64,000 nt of DNA from Trema orientale (taxonomy: Eukaryota; Streptophyta; Magnoliopsida; Rosales; Cannabaceae): contig JXTC01000065.1 in the NCBI GenBank assembly GCA_002914845.1, positions 371,873-435,872 on the forward strand, given 5' to 3'. A model generated the notes under the pieces. It was not told the DNA's origin. It searched no databases and worked only from the letters and a program-made list of their open reading frames with translations. The position numbers and the translations under genes were made by a program. Positions within the stretch are counted from its first letter, which is position 1; every line of letters starts with the position of its first letter. Shown one piece after another: positions 35,351-47,076 of the stretch.

Positions 35351-37352
35351 CAAGTTCTAACACTAAGTTTTTACTTTCAAAGAAGATGGCTTTAATTACA
35401 ATAATGCCACCGCATCCTTTGATCGTATTTTTATAATATTTTTAGTCTTACACCGTATAAAACATGGTGTAACCATATATTTGTAATTGTTTCTTTCTTT
35501 GTACGTAAAACTCATAAGGGATCCTAGAAACACTCTTGTGATCGTGGCCCATAAGAAGCCCAAAACTTGCCTTTAAGTATTTTTTGTATTATTTTTGAAA
35601 ACTTAGGTATAAGCATGGATAGACATAAGTTGGGGCGAGTGTGGGAGCTTTAACTTTCTTAAATTTAGACTTTACCCCTAAAATTAAATTTTTTTTTTTT
35701 TTTAAAAACCTTTGCATGCCCACACTCAAATTTTTTTTCATGCATATTTATTTGTGTTTTCCAGTTTTATTATTTCTATTTAAAATTTTAGATATACTTT
35801 TCTTGTTTTTCTCAAAATCCTAAACTCTATTAGTTATTTAAAAAAAAGCCTACCGCTCACGTTCTAAAGTCTAAAATTCTCATTGAATACAAATTTCTTC
35901 CTCCATCAAACTTTTAGGTCAGTTAACATTTCTATTTTTTTTTTCTTTTTACTCATACTAACTGCTATAACGGATTCATAAGGTATTAATTCACACTTAA
36001 TTCTTGAACTCAGATTACACTTGGTTGTGTTTTTTCTTTTAGTTATATATATCTATATATATTTTTACATATTTAATTCCATAGCTCCTATGATTCTATG
36101 AAATGATTTTTTTTTATACTTTTGACAAATAAATATAACTTTTAAAATTAAACAACTAATAAAGAAGATCATCACAAAGATAATTTTGATATATTTGACA
36201 ATGAAGTTGTCATAAAGTGTTTTCAAAATACGAAAACTCTAAGGGACAATTCTAATTTATTTATCGATATTAAGTATGATATTATTACTAAATAGTTAAA
36301 ATTTTTATTTTTTATATGATCGGTTTCTTAAAAAAAATTATTTATTATGCTCCGAATTATAATCCTGGATTCTAGGTATAAGTGTCCAAATCTCTTTTTA
36401 TTATTCCGTTTTTTAATTACTATTTAGCGAATCTCGACATTATTTCTAACACAATTTATTAATTGGAAAAAAAATTAGCAATTATATTTATAGAATCAGG
36501 ATAAAATAGCACCACATTTATAAAAAATCGGGACACTTATAAATGTAAATGAATAACCGACAACTCTCGGCAAAAATCGGGACCATAATGGTATTTTATC
36601 TTAAAAAAAATGTGAATTGCCGTACAAAATTTGTACTTAAATACTAATTAAATAAAGACGCAATGCAAATAGTTATCAGTACTTGAATTATTTATTCCAG
36701 AAAAACAATATATTTTTGGACAGATTAAAAGGCATAAAGTGAAGACAATTTTTATTGTTAAAATAAACGAGATATATATAATATAAAGTTATGTACATAT
36801 TGTAATTTATATAGGACATTTTAGGGAGTACAGGTTCAGCATAGTCCAGGTCTTGCTTGCCCGAAGTACTAGTAAAACGCACGTGGTGGAATAGTAAAAG
36901 TTCGAATTTTACAAGATATATACGTGGCCCAACTGTTCAATAAAGTAATAGTGCATAAATGATCCGTTTGTTTATTGTTTTTTCATTTTATACATCGAAC
37001 TTAATAATCCGCTGATTTGGAAAAACATCAAATCCTGTCGGTGTCTATGACTTTCAAAGATGATATTCAAAATTAAACCATGCGTTCTTCGAACTTGACT
37101 TTTTTGCTTTTCTCTTCTTCAACTTCAAGTAGTCTTGATTAAGATTATTGTCTTTTTCTGAAATACTGTTAATGTTTTTGGCTCCATTAGGCTTTAGATT
37201 TTTGCTAATTACCTTGATTATCTTTCACCCCACAATCAAAGTGGTTCCCGTATGCTCTTAAGTACTATATATATTGTGTAAATATATATCTGGAACAGTA
37301 CACACAGATAAAAATGATCCCAACTATATTCAAAATATATATATATATATAT
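35351..37352. other. AT-rich intergenic DNA, no gene
   Basis: Two kilobases with no supported gene. The end is an AT microsatellite (37334-37352) into which the copia element inserted. Confidence 0.5.
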
Positions 37353-37875
37353 TATTAGGGAATAATCTCCCCAATAAATTCAAAAATATGTGGAAGCGAT
37401 AATAAAACAAAATAAATGCCGAAATAAAATAAACACATCACATACAAATTTACGTAGTTTACCAATTTGAATACGTCTACGGAGCTGCTGCATATCTTCA
37501 TTATAGGGAGAAAAGGAACTTTTACAAGTATTTACAAATATTCATCACACTCTTTTCTCACACCCAGATCCTGAATACACTCAAGAAAAAAATTGTATTT
37601 TTATCTCACTCTTAAAGAATAAAACCTCTCAACTTTACTCTCACTTAACACTTAGTATTTCTCATCTTTCTGGGATAAGAAACTATGAGGAATAGGGTCC
37701 CTATTTATAGTGTATGGCTCACCAACCCTTACACATTTTTTTCTTCAAGTTTCGTAATATATTACACAAATTTTACACGGTTTTTTTACCATGTATTAGC
37801 TGGTCATTTTACTTTTCTTTCATCATGTATTAAACATGGCTTGTACACGGAGCAATAAATGCTCATCTGTTAACA
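37353..37875 (-). repeat. 3' LTR of the copia element
   Basis: 523 bp. It matches the other LTR throughout (for example GTGGAAGCGATAATAAA, GGGAGAAAAGGAACTTTTAC, GCTCATCTGTTAACA). The plus-strand left edge reads TATTAGGG where the partner has TGTTAGGG, so the terminal CA of this LTR is mutated. Confidence 0.9.
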
Positions 37876-37946
37876 ATCTCCCACTTGAAGACTAATTTCA
37901 ATTATGTCTTCACACTCGATCAATACATCAGCTCATCTCCTATTCC

Positions 37947-39270
37947 TCATACTTGCAAGCCAATTGAAGCTGAGCACAACTTCAGTTTGTCAATAGTCAC
38001 CGTCTTTGTTAATATATCTGCTAGGTTCTTGCTTCCTGGAATCTTATCCAGCACCAAGACTCCACCTTTCAAAGCTGAGCATATGAAGTGATATCGACCC
38101 TGTATATGCTTTGTTTGAGCATGATAAATAGGGTTGTTCGCCAGTTGAATAGCATTAAGACTGTCATATTGCAAAGTGTTCTTCCCATAATTCTGACCAT
38201 GTTTCTCCAAGAAGCTCTGCAACTAGATCAACTCCTTGCTTACTTCTATCACAGCAACATACTCTGCTTCAGTAGTGAATAGAGCAATAATCTTTTGTAG
38301 CTTTGAGACCTAGCTTACTGTCGTACCACCTAACGTGAACACATATCCAATGGTACTCTTCCTGCCGTCTATATAAGTAGCCATGTCAGCATCAACATAA
38401 TCCCGTAGACCCAAATCTGACTTTCTGAAGCACAGGGCTATGTTATTGGTACCTCTCAAGTACCTGAGAATCCACTTCACTGCTTCCCAGTATTGTTTTC
38501 CTGGATTGCTTATATATCGACTCACAACTCCCACTGCATGTACTATATCCTATCTGGTACACACTGTGGCATACATAAGACTGCCAATAGCAAAAGAATA
38601 AGGTACTTTATCCATGTAAGCTCGTTCCTGCTCAATTGAGGGTGTCTGCTCCTTGGTTATTTTAAGGTGACTAGCCAGAGGGGTACTCACAAGCTTTACT
38701 TCATCCATGTTGAATCTGCTAAATACTTTTTTCATATACTCCTCTTGTGATGGCTTCAAAACTCCATTTGCTCTAGAAATCCTCATCCCAAGGATTTGTT
38801 TTGTAGCTCTCAGGTCCTTCATAGAAAACTCCTTAGACAATTCCCTCTTGAGTTTATCAATTTCCTCCATACTAGCTCCAGTAATCAACATATCATCTAC
38901 ATATAAAAATAGAATAATATAGGAATTGTCAAACTTCTTCACATAACAACAGTAATCTGCCTAGCACTGTAAGTAACTATTGTTACTCATAAATATATCG
39001 AATTTCTTATATCAATGTTTTGGAGCTTATTTTAGGCCATACAAGCTCTTCTGAAGTTTGCATACCATTTTCTCCTTTCCTTGTACTTTAAAATCTTGTG
39101 ACTGCTTTCTATAAATTTTTTTCTCTAGATCACCATGAAGAAATGTCATCTTGACATCTAATTTTTCTAAATGCAAGTCTTCTTTAGCTACCAATCCAAG
39201 TACTGTTCTAATAGTGGTTAATTTTATCACTAGTGAGAAAATCTTGGTGTAGTCGATGCTTTTTTTTTGT
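37947..39270 (-). pseudogene. Copia reverse transcriptase and RNase H, broken
   Basis: On the minus strand the reverse transcriptase is recognisable by LYGLK (39027-39230), FLYVDDMLITG (the YVDD catalytic site, 38550-38942), and MYATVCTR. RNase H and the tail follow: VSRYISNPGKQYWEAVKWILRYL (38310-38534), TEAEYVAVIE and HIQGRYHFI, DILTK (37947-38282). Frames are broken by stops, for example after KELI near 38223 and in the segment 38530-38550. Confidence 0.9.
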
Positions 39271-39616
39271 TGAAAGCCTTTGACAACAAGTCTTGCCTTG
39301 TACCACTTGCTACCATCATGTTCTTCTTTTATTCAGTACACTCACTTGTTACATAATTCCTTCTTTCATTCTGGTAGTTCAGCCAGCTACCATGTCCGAT
39401 TGGATGCCAATGAATCCATCTCATCTTTCATGGCTAACTCTTACTTGATTGACTCATCATTCTGCACTGCTTATTCATAAGTCTCTGGCTCACCTTTATC
39501 AGTTAACAGAATATAATGCAGTACAAGAGAATATCTCTGAGGAGGTTTAATTGTTCTGGAAGATCTTTTGAGTTCAACCACTGAGTTTGTGGATCTACCA
39601 CTGGTGCTACAACTTC

Positions 39617-40800
39617 TTATTCTTCCTGGCCATCTACTAGAATGTCATTCAATTGGATTGTCTCCATCTTCTTAACTTCAGGATGTGCTCTATCAGCATT
39701 GGTACCTAACTTGTCGTTATGCGTAAACTTCTCGTCGAATATAACATCCCTGCTCTTAATGATCTTCCGATTTTGGTCATCCCAGAAACGATAACCAGAC
39801 TCAGTATCACTATAACTAATAAAGAAACACTTCGTAGATTTGGGATCAAGTTTACTTCTACTAGTAGGGTCAATATGATCATAAGACAAATAACCAAATA
39901 CTTTCAAGAAAGAAATGTTTACCATTTTACTGCTCCAAACCTCTTCTGGTATTCTGAAGTCCAATGGTACTAATGGTCTTCTGTTGATAAGATATGCAGT
40001 GGTGTTAACTGCATCAGCTCAAAATATCTTTAGCAACCTTGCGTGTAACCTCATACTCCTAGCATATTCATTTAGGGTTTTGTTCATTCTTTCAGCAACA
40101 CCATTCTGTTGAGGTCTCCCTGGAATGATTTTCTCAAACTTGAACCTATTATTGGCACAATACTTCTTGAAATAATCATCATTATATTCTCCTCCAGTAT
40201 CAGACCGCAAATATTTTACTTTCATATTGTCTCATTTTCTACTATGGCCCTCCACTTTTTAAAGGTAGCATAAACATCAGATTTATTTTTCAGGAAATAA
40301 ACTCATACCTTTCTGCTCGAATCATCAATGAAAGTGATATAATATTTTGAGCTTCCAAGGGATGTCACAGGAGATGGCCCCTACACGTCTGTATAAACCA
40401 ATTCTAACTTTGCTGCTCACAGTTCTCTTCCACCTTTTAAAAAGCTCATCCTCTTTTGCTTGCTAAAAATATAGCTTTTGCACATGCTATGCTTAACTGA
40501 TTTTAGCTCTGGTAGCTTTTTTTTTTGACCGCATCACCTTCATTTCCTTCTTGCTCATATGTCCAAGTCTACAATGCCATAAACTTGAATCAACACCAGT
40601 ATTGACAGTTTCCAATGTATCTCTAAAACTAGAAGTCATGTAGAGAGTTCTAGTCTTGTTTTCTCGAACAATAACCATGGATCTTTCGCTGAACTTCCAC
40701 GAGCCACCAGAAAAAGTCACATTATGCTTGTCATCATCAAGCTGTCCCACTGATATGAGATTCTGCATCAACTTTGGTACATGCCTCACTTTCTAGATTT
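39617..40800 (-). pseudogene. Copia integrase with pre-integrase zinc-binding domain, broken
   Basis: The pre-integrase part has LWHCRLGHMS (40493-40789). The catalytic core shows LRSDTGGEY (second Asp) and PQQNGVAERMNKT (Glu) at 40019-40225. The C-terminal part is at 39617-39964 (FGYLSYDHIDP, KCFFISYSD). Stops and small frame changes separate the pieces. Confidence 0.9.
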
Positions 40801-41850
40801 TCTATACTGACCCGTTTGATATCTTCTAACGAATATCTCTCATACCAACAATATCTAAAGGTTCTTCATCGGCTAGATAAACCTTTCTGTAATTACCAGC
40901 GATATAATTCTCTAATATATCATAGTGTACAGTAGTATGAAATGAAGCTCTGGAGTCTAAGACCCAAGAGTCAATAGGACTATCACAGATAATAGTAAAA
41001 CATCTTATACCTCTTTAGTGGCAGCATTGGCACCATTATTTCTATTGTCGTCTCTCTTTGGTATTTTGCAATTCTTCTTTATGTGGTCAGTCTTACTATA
41101 ATTCCAACATTCTTGTCTTCTTCCAGATCTGGATTTGTCTATGTCATTCCTTGACTTGGACCTACCACGACCCCGGCTAGAATTCTTCTCGCCGCTCCTG
41201 CCCCTATTCTCGAGATTTAGGGCAGAACTCGATGATGTGCTTTCACTCGAATCAATCATGCAAACTTCTTTCGTCAAAATTCAGTCTCTAACTTCATTGA
41301 ATTACATCTTTCCTTTGCTTATAGATTGCTAACCATAATCCTCATTGGTTCCCAACTGTTTGGTAGAGATGCTAGAAGAATTAGAGCACGATCTTCATCG
41401 TTGAAATTAATTTCGATGGACGTCAACCGAGAAATGGTTGTGTTAAACTCATTGATGTGTATTGCAACTAAAATACCTTTTCACATCTTTAAATTGAATA
41501 GCTTCTTCATAAGATGAACCTTGTTGTTTATCGAAGATTTCTCATATATTTCTGACAGGATGCTCATCATCTCTACTGTGATTTTTGCCTCTGCCACATT
41601 ATGTGCAACGTTCTTTATTAGTGTCAATCAAATTATGCCTAACACCTGTCAATCAAGGAGTTCCCACTCATTATCCTCCATCTTCTTAGGTTTCTTCCCT
41701 GAATAGAGGCCGATTTAATTTTTTGCTATGCAAATAGTCTTTGATCTATGATCTCCAGTATAAGAAGTCTGTACCGTTGAACTTGTAAATTTCGGGTCCT
41801 GATTCTTCACCTCTGGCCATTGCTCCTACTAAATCAAACCTTAGCTCTGA
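40801..41850 (-). pseudogene. Copia gag and protease remnant
   Basis: The gag zinc knuckle is degraded: RQECWNYSKTDHIKKNC at 41005-41277 keeps C, H and C but the second Cys is Ser. The protease catalytic motif reads LDSRASFH near 40941-40970 where copia elements normally have DSGAS, so the Gly next to the catalytic Asp is replaced. Upstream gag (41280-41840) is interrupted by several stops. Confidence 0.75.
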
Positions 41851-41857
41851 TATCAGT

Positions 41858-42387
41858 TGTTAGGGGATAACTTCCCCAATAAACACAAAATAATGTGGAA
41901 GTGATAATAAAGTGGAATAAATGTCGAAATAAGCTAAATGCAGGATACACAAATTTACGTAATTCACCAATTTGGCTACATCCACGGAGCTACTACAGAT
42001 CTTTACTATAGGGAGAAAAGGAATCTTTACAAGTGTTTACAAATACTCACCATATTCTTTTCTCACATCCAGACCTCGAATATACCCAAGAGGAAAAATT
42101 ATATTTTTCTCTCACTCTCAAAGAATAAAACCTCTCAATTTTACTCTCACATAACACTTGGTGTTTCTCACTTTTCTGGAATAAGAAACTATGAGGAATA
42201 AGATCCCTATTTATAATGCATGGCTCACCAACCCTTACACATTTTTTTCTTCAAGTTTCCTAATATATTACACGAATTTTACACGGTTTTTTTTTTTTTA
42301 TCATGTATTAACTGGCCATTTTATTTTTCTTTCACCGTGTATGAAACACGACTTATACAAGGAGCAATAAATGCTCATCTGTTAACA
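41858..42387 (-). repeat. 5' LTR of the copia element
   Basis: 530 bp, bounded on the plus strand by TGTTAGGGGATAA and CTGTTAACA (TG..CA). The R/U5-like part has ATTTACGTAATTCACC, a layout shared with many plant LTRs. Confidence 0.9.
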
Positions 42388-43699
42388 TATACATATATAT
42401 ATATATATATATATTGCCATCTAGCTATAGTATTTTCACACTTCTTGTTACTAAAAGAAATAATTTCCATCAATTAATTATTTAAAAACAATGGTATAAA
42501 AGCCATTAATATTTCGAACCGTTACATTCTCATTAAGTTTGAACTATGAATACCATTTTCATGTGATATAATGTTAAGAAACGCGCATTATTATCGATCG
42601 ATAGAAAAGCAGTCCTTATCACTTAATTTATTCACTTCTAAATTATCAATTTATACACTGGAAAACAGTGAAATTTAGCAAGTTGCCACCCATAGACTCC
42701 ATCCGCAAGCAAGTGGTGTAATGAATATGATCAATATCATAGCATAAATGGTCCACTTGCGAGAGAAAAATGATCGCTTTCATCAACTTGGCTGCTAATA
42801 TATCAATGACTGATTGTCTTCTAGCAATAATATCACACAAGTAGTCCAGGCATTAGGCTGCTATACTACGTATGTACCTCCCTTAGTTCTTAGTTTCTAT
42901 TAATGATCAATATGAACATGAACCTCTTTTTTACTTGATTTTCTTCTTTTTGATATTTTGCTCCGTATATAGCTGCGGCTTCGCTGGACCGCTATCTGTT
43001 TATTTTTTAAATGAGGAATGGAGACATTTCTTTTAATTTGTAATATTTTTATATACAATGAGTCATTGCATGTATGTACACATAATTTTCTCGCATGATA
43101 TTTAAAATGGACTCGAATTGTTATATCAGTGGAGCCGAGCTGTGGAATATGCTTGCTTAAATTTGTCTTCATATAGCTTAGAAGGTAGTAACAAATTACT
43201 TTTGATATTCCAAAATATCTGCAGTCAATAATTTGTGGGTGATTTTGGTTGAATAGAAATGGGGAAGAAAGATAAGTAAAATTGAACTCGGAAAAAGGAG
43301 AATGTTGATGTGTCATGTATTAACTACCATATAATTTTTGAAAATTTGTCAAAGCATGCATAATGATAATCCTTCATGTCATTATGGCATTATAATTGCT
43401 GATTAGTGATTTGGCGGCCTTTTAATTTATAACTAGGCTCTTTTCATGTTACTGTATTAAGGAAAACAAAAAACAAAGACAAAACAATGAGTGATCTCGA
43501 CAAATTTGCATTCCTATGCTCAATTTAGTCCTCCAAATTCCCAAGGGAGAAGGGTGCTATTTGATTTTTGAAGATACTAATTTGATTTGCACGAGTTAGG
43601 TAGCCAAATACCACTACTTAATATACATGAATCAAAGTTAGCAAACTTTCAGCAGTTAAATTTATTCTGTTTGAATTAATTTGAGTGGGGACAATTATT
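42388..43699. other. Intergenic DNA, no gene
   Basis: An AT microsatellite (42388-42414), then 1.3 kb with no supportable gene. A 138-codon minus frame at 42900-43316 has no recognisable domain. Confidence 0.5.
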
Positions 43700-44451
43700 A
43701 ACATGAAATACTCCTCCAGTGGAGGGAGTTTATTAAAGAGAGGAAAAAATAAACAAAACAAAAATCAAGAACAATCCAACACCAACTGAATCTATAGTAA
43801 GGTAGACCTATACTATAACACCACTTCATCGGGTAGGCTCTGGGAAGATCATGGGTATTTAAGTGGTAGTCTATGAGCCCAAAAGTACTTTCAAACTAGC
43901 ACTTTTGGGTGAAGCCAGTAGTGTTACATATACAATCTCTATTAATCAAAATGAAAAGATATTGAGGAACTATAAATCACCACATTTTATTTCTGTTTAG
44001 AACACGCATAACTCCTAATTTATCACCACAAGAATTTGTCTATCTAAAATTGTGAGAAAAACGAGAAGACATGCTCTTTAATAACGAAATAGCTATGAGC
44101 CAATCATTCCTCAAACGGCACGGTACATTAGAGGAGGATCATTAAAGAAGAAGATGAATCACCATAGAAGAATCATTTTCTAGCCAAAGTTGATGTCAAC
44201 TATTTTGATATGCAATCATAATGGCATTTATAAGAGCCCAAATCTTGGCTTCAAAAGCACAACACTGTCCCAAAAAAATGCTAAAGCAACCAAGAATAAA
44301 GCCTCTGTGGTTCCTAAGGATACCTCTACAAGATGCATCAGTGTTTACTTTTCTCCAATTAAGATAAGGAGGTGTAGCACTATAAGAGAGTTAAGCCTGA
44401 AGCCCATTTCTAAACTAGTAGCTTTTTTTAAATATATGGAGATACTACAGA

Positions 44452-45409
44452 CAAGGCCGTCTCAACATAATTTGGGGCCTTAAGTGAAATTTTAAAATAG
44501 GGACCCCCTTTTTTTTAAAAAAAAAAAAAAGTTATTAACAGTAATGCCCTCGAATTATTGCTTAAGTATATACCACTTTGCCCCTTAAATTTCAAACTTA
44601 CATATTAACGGTCCCAAACTTTTAATATATTTCAAAAATAGTCGCAAACTAAACTTCCGTCAATAATCAAATGGAACTTAGTCACGTGTTGACCATGTGA
44701 TGATTGATTCTAGAAAATAACACATCAAACCACATACGACCTAAAGAAGAACACGATTTCAGAAAATAACACATCAAACCGTAAACGGTCTAATGAAGTA
44801 CATTATTTTAGAAAATAACACATCAAACCATATACGACCTAATGAAGTACACGATTCCAGAAAATAACACATCAAACCATATACAACCTATAGAGTGTTT
44901 TGAGAATTTTATAATTATTTTGAGAATTATTTTAATTATTTTATAATTATAATTACACCCAAAATAGCGAGACCAATTATTAAAAAAATATTATTGACAT
45001 AATTATTTAAAATAAAAATAATATAATGAAGAAAACATTTAATACTTGTTGCATCTGCACAAGTTGTATTTTTTGTTCAAAACTAAAGTAGCAAAGTATA
45101 ATGACTAGAGATTTGTATTGTCCATTTAGAAAACAAAGAAATGAATATATGGGAAATATATCATTCAAAACTATGATTGATAACTTTTTTTTAATTTAAA
45201 AAGTGATGGGCATTTTTTTTTATTTAAAAGGTATGAGATATATTTTTTTTATTTGAAAGATGATTGGGTTTTTTTATAATGGGAGACCAAAGTATAAAAA
45301 ATAATATTTGATAAAAAAATTAAATTCAAAAAAATAGTTAAAATATTTTATATTTTAGAGATTTTCTTAAGTAATTGTTTTTTTTGGCTTAAGGATTAGG
45401 CCGGCACTA
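44452..45409. mobile_element. Non-autonomous hAT-like element inside the LINE
   Basis: It begins CAAGGCCGTCTC and ends GGCCGGCACTA; termini of the type TAG.GCCGG are seen in hAT elements. The 8-bp flanks ACTACAGA (44444-44451) and ACTATAGA (45410-45417) differ at one base. It is 958 bp, AT-rich and non-coding, with an internal 49-bp tandem repeat. Removing it rejoins the LINE sequence. Confidence 0.65.
44712..44907 (+). repeat. 49-bp tandem repeat, four copies
   Basis: AGAAAATAACACATCAAACC starts at 44712, 44761, 44810 and 44859, an exact 49-bp period, each followed by a variant of ATACGACCTAATGAAGTACA. It lies inside the hAT-like insertion. Confidence 0.95.
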
Positions 45410-46402
45410 ACTATAGATAATAACTTTATGGTGAGACTTCGAATCTGAATAAAGTTTTGTTTCACATATTCCAAATTACCCAACCACCAATAAAACTAGC
45501 TAGAGGCCATAGGTTCTTAATCTGTGAGCTGAAGCTATTTTTAAAAGCTGAAACAAAAAGAAATATTCTCACTTCTATTAAGGCTACGCTGAAACTGAGA
45601 AGACACCCAACTTTCAAAACAGAATTAGCAAAAGAACACTGAAGAAATAAATGGCATAAACTCTCTTTTGCAGCACCACATAGGGCACATCAAAAAAAAA
45701 TATTAAGACCTTTCGTTTTCAACTTATTTTCAGATGGAAGTTTATAATGAATTAATCTCCAAACAAGAAAAGAACGACTAGGAGGAATAATGTTTCCACA
45801 GATATTTAGACCAAGACAAACAAGAAGAATGAGGCCTTGACAAATCGTAAGCTTCTTTGGTAGTACAACAACCAGACCTAGACTACTTGGTCCAAATAAA
45901 AATATCATTAGCATCCAAAGGGATTTGTTGATTTCTCTATCCAAGACCAACACCTCGGGTAAATTATTTTAAAACTTCCTGGAATGTTCCAACTATAACC
46001 AACTATAAAATTATTAGCTTTAGCGGTAAAACTTCCTCTAATATCAGGAGAAATGCTACTAATATCAGCTAAAACAATTCCACTCCACTTCTTGCCACTC
46101 GTCTTGGTCCTATTGGCTAATAGAATTATATTAAGGGACAATTATTAACGAACAAAACAGCTTTTTTTTGAAAAGAAACAAATGATATAAACTAGACAAA
46201 ATAAATAATTATTTTTAATTAATTAGTTGGGTCTAATAAGTGGTGGTGATTTTTTTTTTTTTCTTGTCTTGTCTTTTTCTCTCCTTGTTATGTTTGGTTC
46301 GATGTTTTTGTTAAAAAAAGAAGAATAATACTCCCCGGGCTTTGGCCTTTTCCAAGTTTGAGTCCGCACGCTACATTTGCAGCGCCATCTTCGGTCCTGA
46401 TG

Positions 46403-46442
<40 letters not shown>
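46403..46442. repeat. AT dinucleotide microsatellite
   Basis: About 20 uninterrupted AT units. The surrounding 46150-47076 has no supported gene. Confidence 0.95.
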
Positions 46443-46447
<5 letters not shown>

Positions 46448-47076
46448 CTAATTTGGATCCGCGCCTCAGCCACGTGCCTCCTGTTATTTTTTTTTCCGGT
46501 AAAAAAAAAAAGGACACGTATTGGTCACGTATTAAACTTCCATCAGGAAAAAAACCTAAGGAAAAAAAAAAGTAAAAAAAAAAAAAGAAAACAAAAGAAA
46601 GGACACAAATGAAGCAGAATGTGCAGAAGAATGACCCGGTTCCATCCACACTTGTATTATTGTGGTTATAGATATATCTACTACCGTTAAAAGAAGCATC
46701 AATAAAACTTTGGGAAATGGGATATCCTTGACATGCCTGCTTGCTTTTTGTTTTTGTTTTAATTGCTTTACTTTTTTTTTTTTTTTTTAGTTTATCTAAT
46801 AAAAAGGGTAAAAACTAATTGATACAACTCTCGGATCGGCAAAACCGAGGTTGTCCACTAAGAAACCAGAGTAAACAAATTTACTTTGTTTCAATTATTT
46901 AAACAAGCATACACATTTGATTTATTATTTTTAAACATTATTCTGTATTTTCTTCACATGTTTTTCTTTTTAAGTTTTGTTTATTATTATTTAGACTTTT
47001 GATGGACCTACATGTTTGTCTTATCCAAATTTTCCATTTAATTTTCCTTCAGTACTTTTTCATGCAACCAAAAATA

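Larger units (their letters stand above)
37353..42387 (-). mobile_element. Ty1/copia LTR retrotransposon, complete in structure but decayed
   Basis: Two similar LTRs (37353-37875 and 41858-42387) bound an interior whose coding strand is minus. Order on that strand is gag, protease, integrase, reverse transcriptase, RNase H, the copia order. A polypurine tract AAGTGGGAGAT abuts the 3' LTR (plus 37876-37886) and a primer-binding site TGATATCAGAGC, like the initiator-Met tRNA complement TGGTATCAGAGC, abuts the 5' LTR (plus 41846-41857). The near-duplicated TATAT/TATAC flanks fit a 5-bp target duplication within an AT microsatellite. The coding region has several stops and frameshifts, so it cannot move by itself. 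LTR divergence by eye is appreciable, so the insertion is not recent. Confidence 0.92.
43700..46150 (-). mobile_element. LINE (non-LTR retrotransposon) 3' fragment, split by a hAT-like insertion
   Basis: On the minus strand, 45660-45953 encodes the zinc-binding domain that follows plant LINE reverse transcriptases (IPPSRSFLVWRLIHYKLPSE, then CALCGAAKES). Further on, 44150-44443 encodes an RNase H-like domain: NTDASCRGILRNHRG, FEAKIWALINAIMIAYQ and LWLENDSSMV keep the acidic Asp, Glu and Asp positions, with one internal stop. The two parts are separated by the insertion 44452-45409. Upstream coding sequence (endonuclease and most of the reverse transcriptase) is absent, so this is a 5'-truncated copy. 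The 3' end is placed near 43700 by the loss of recognisable sequence. Confidence 0.75.

Noticed and set aside
42900-43316. 138-codon minus frame
   Set aside because: No recognisable domain, no splice context and AT-rich codon use; kept as intergenic.
44712-44907. CRISPR-like or satellite centromere array
   Set aside because: Only four units with a 49-bp period and no unique spacers; it lies inside one transposon.
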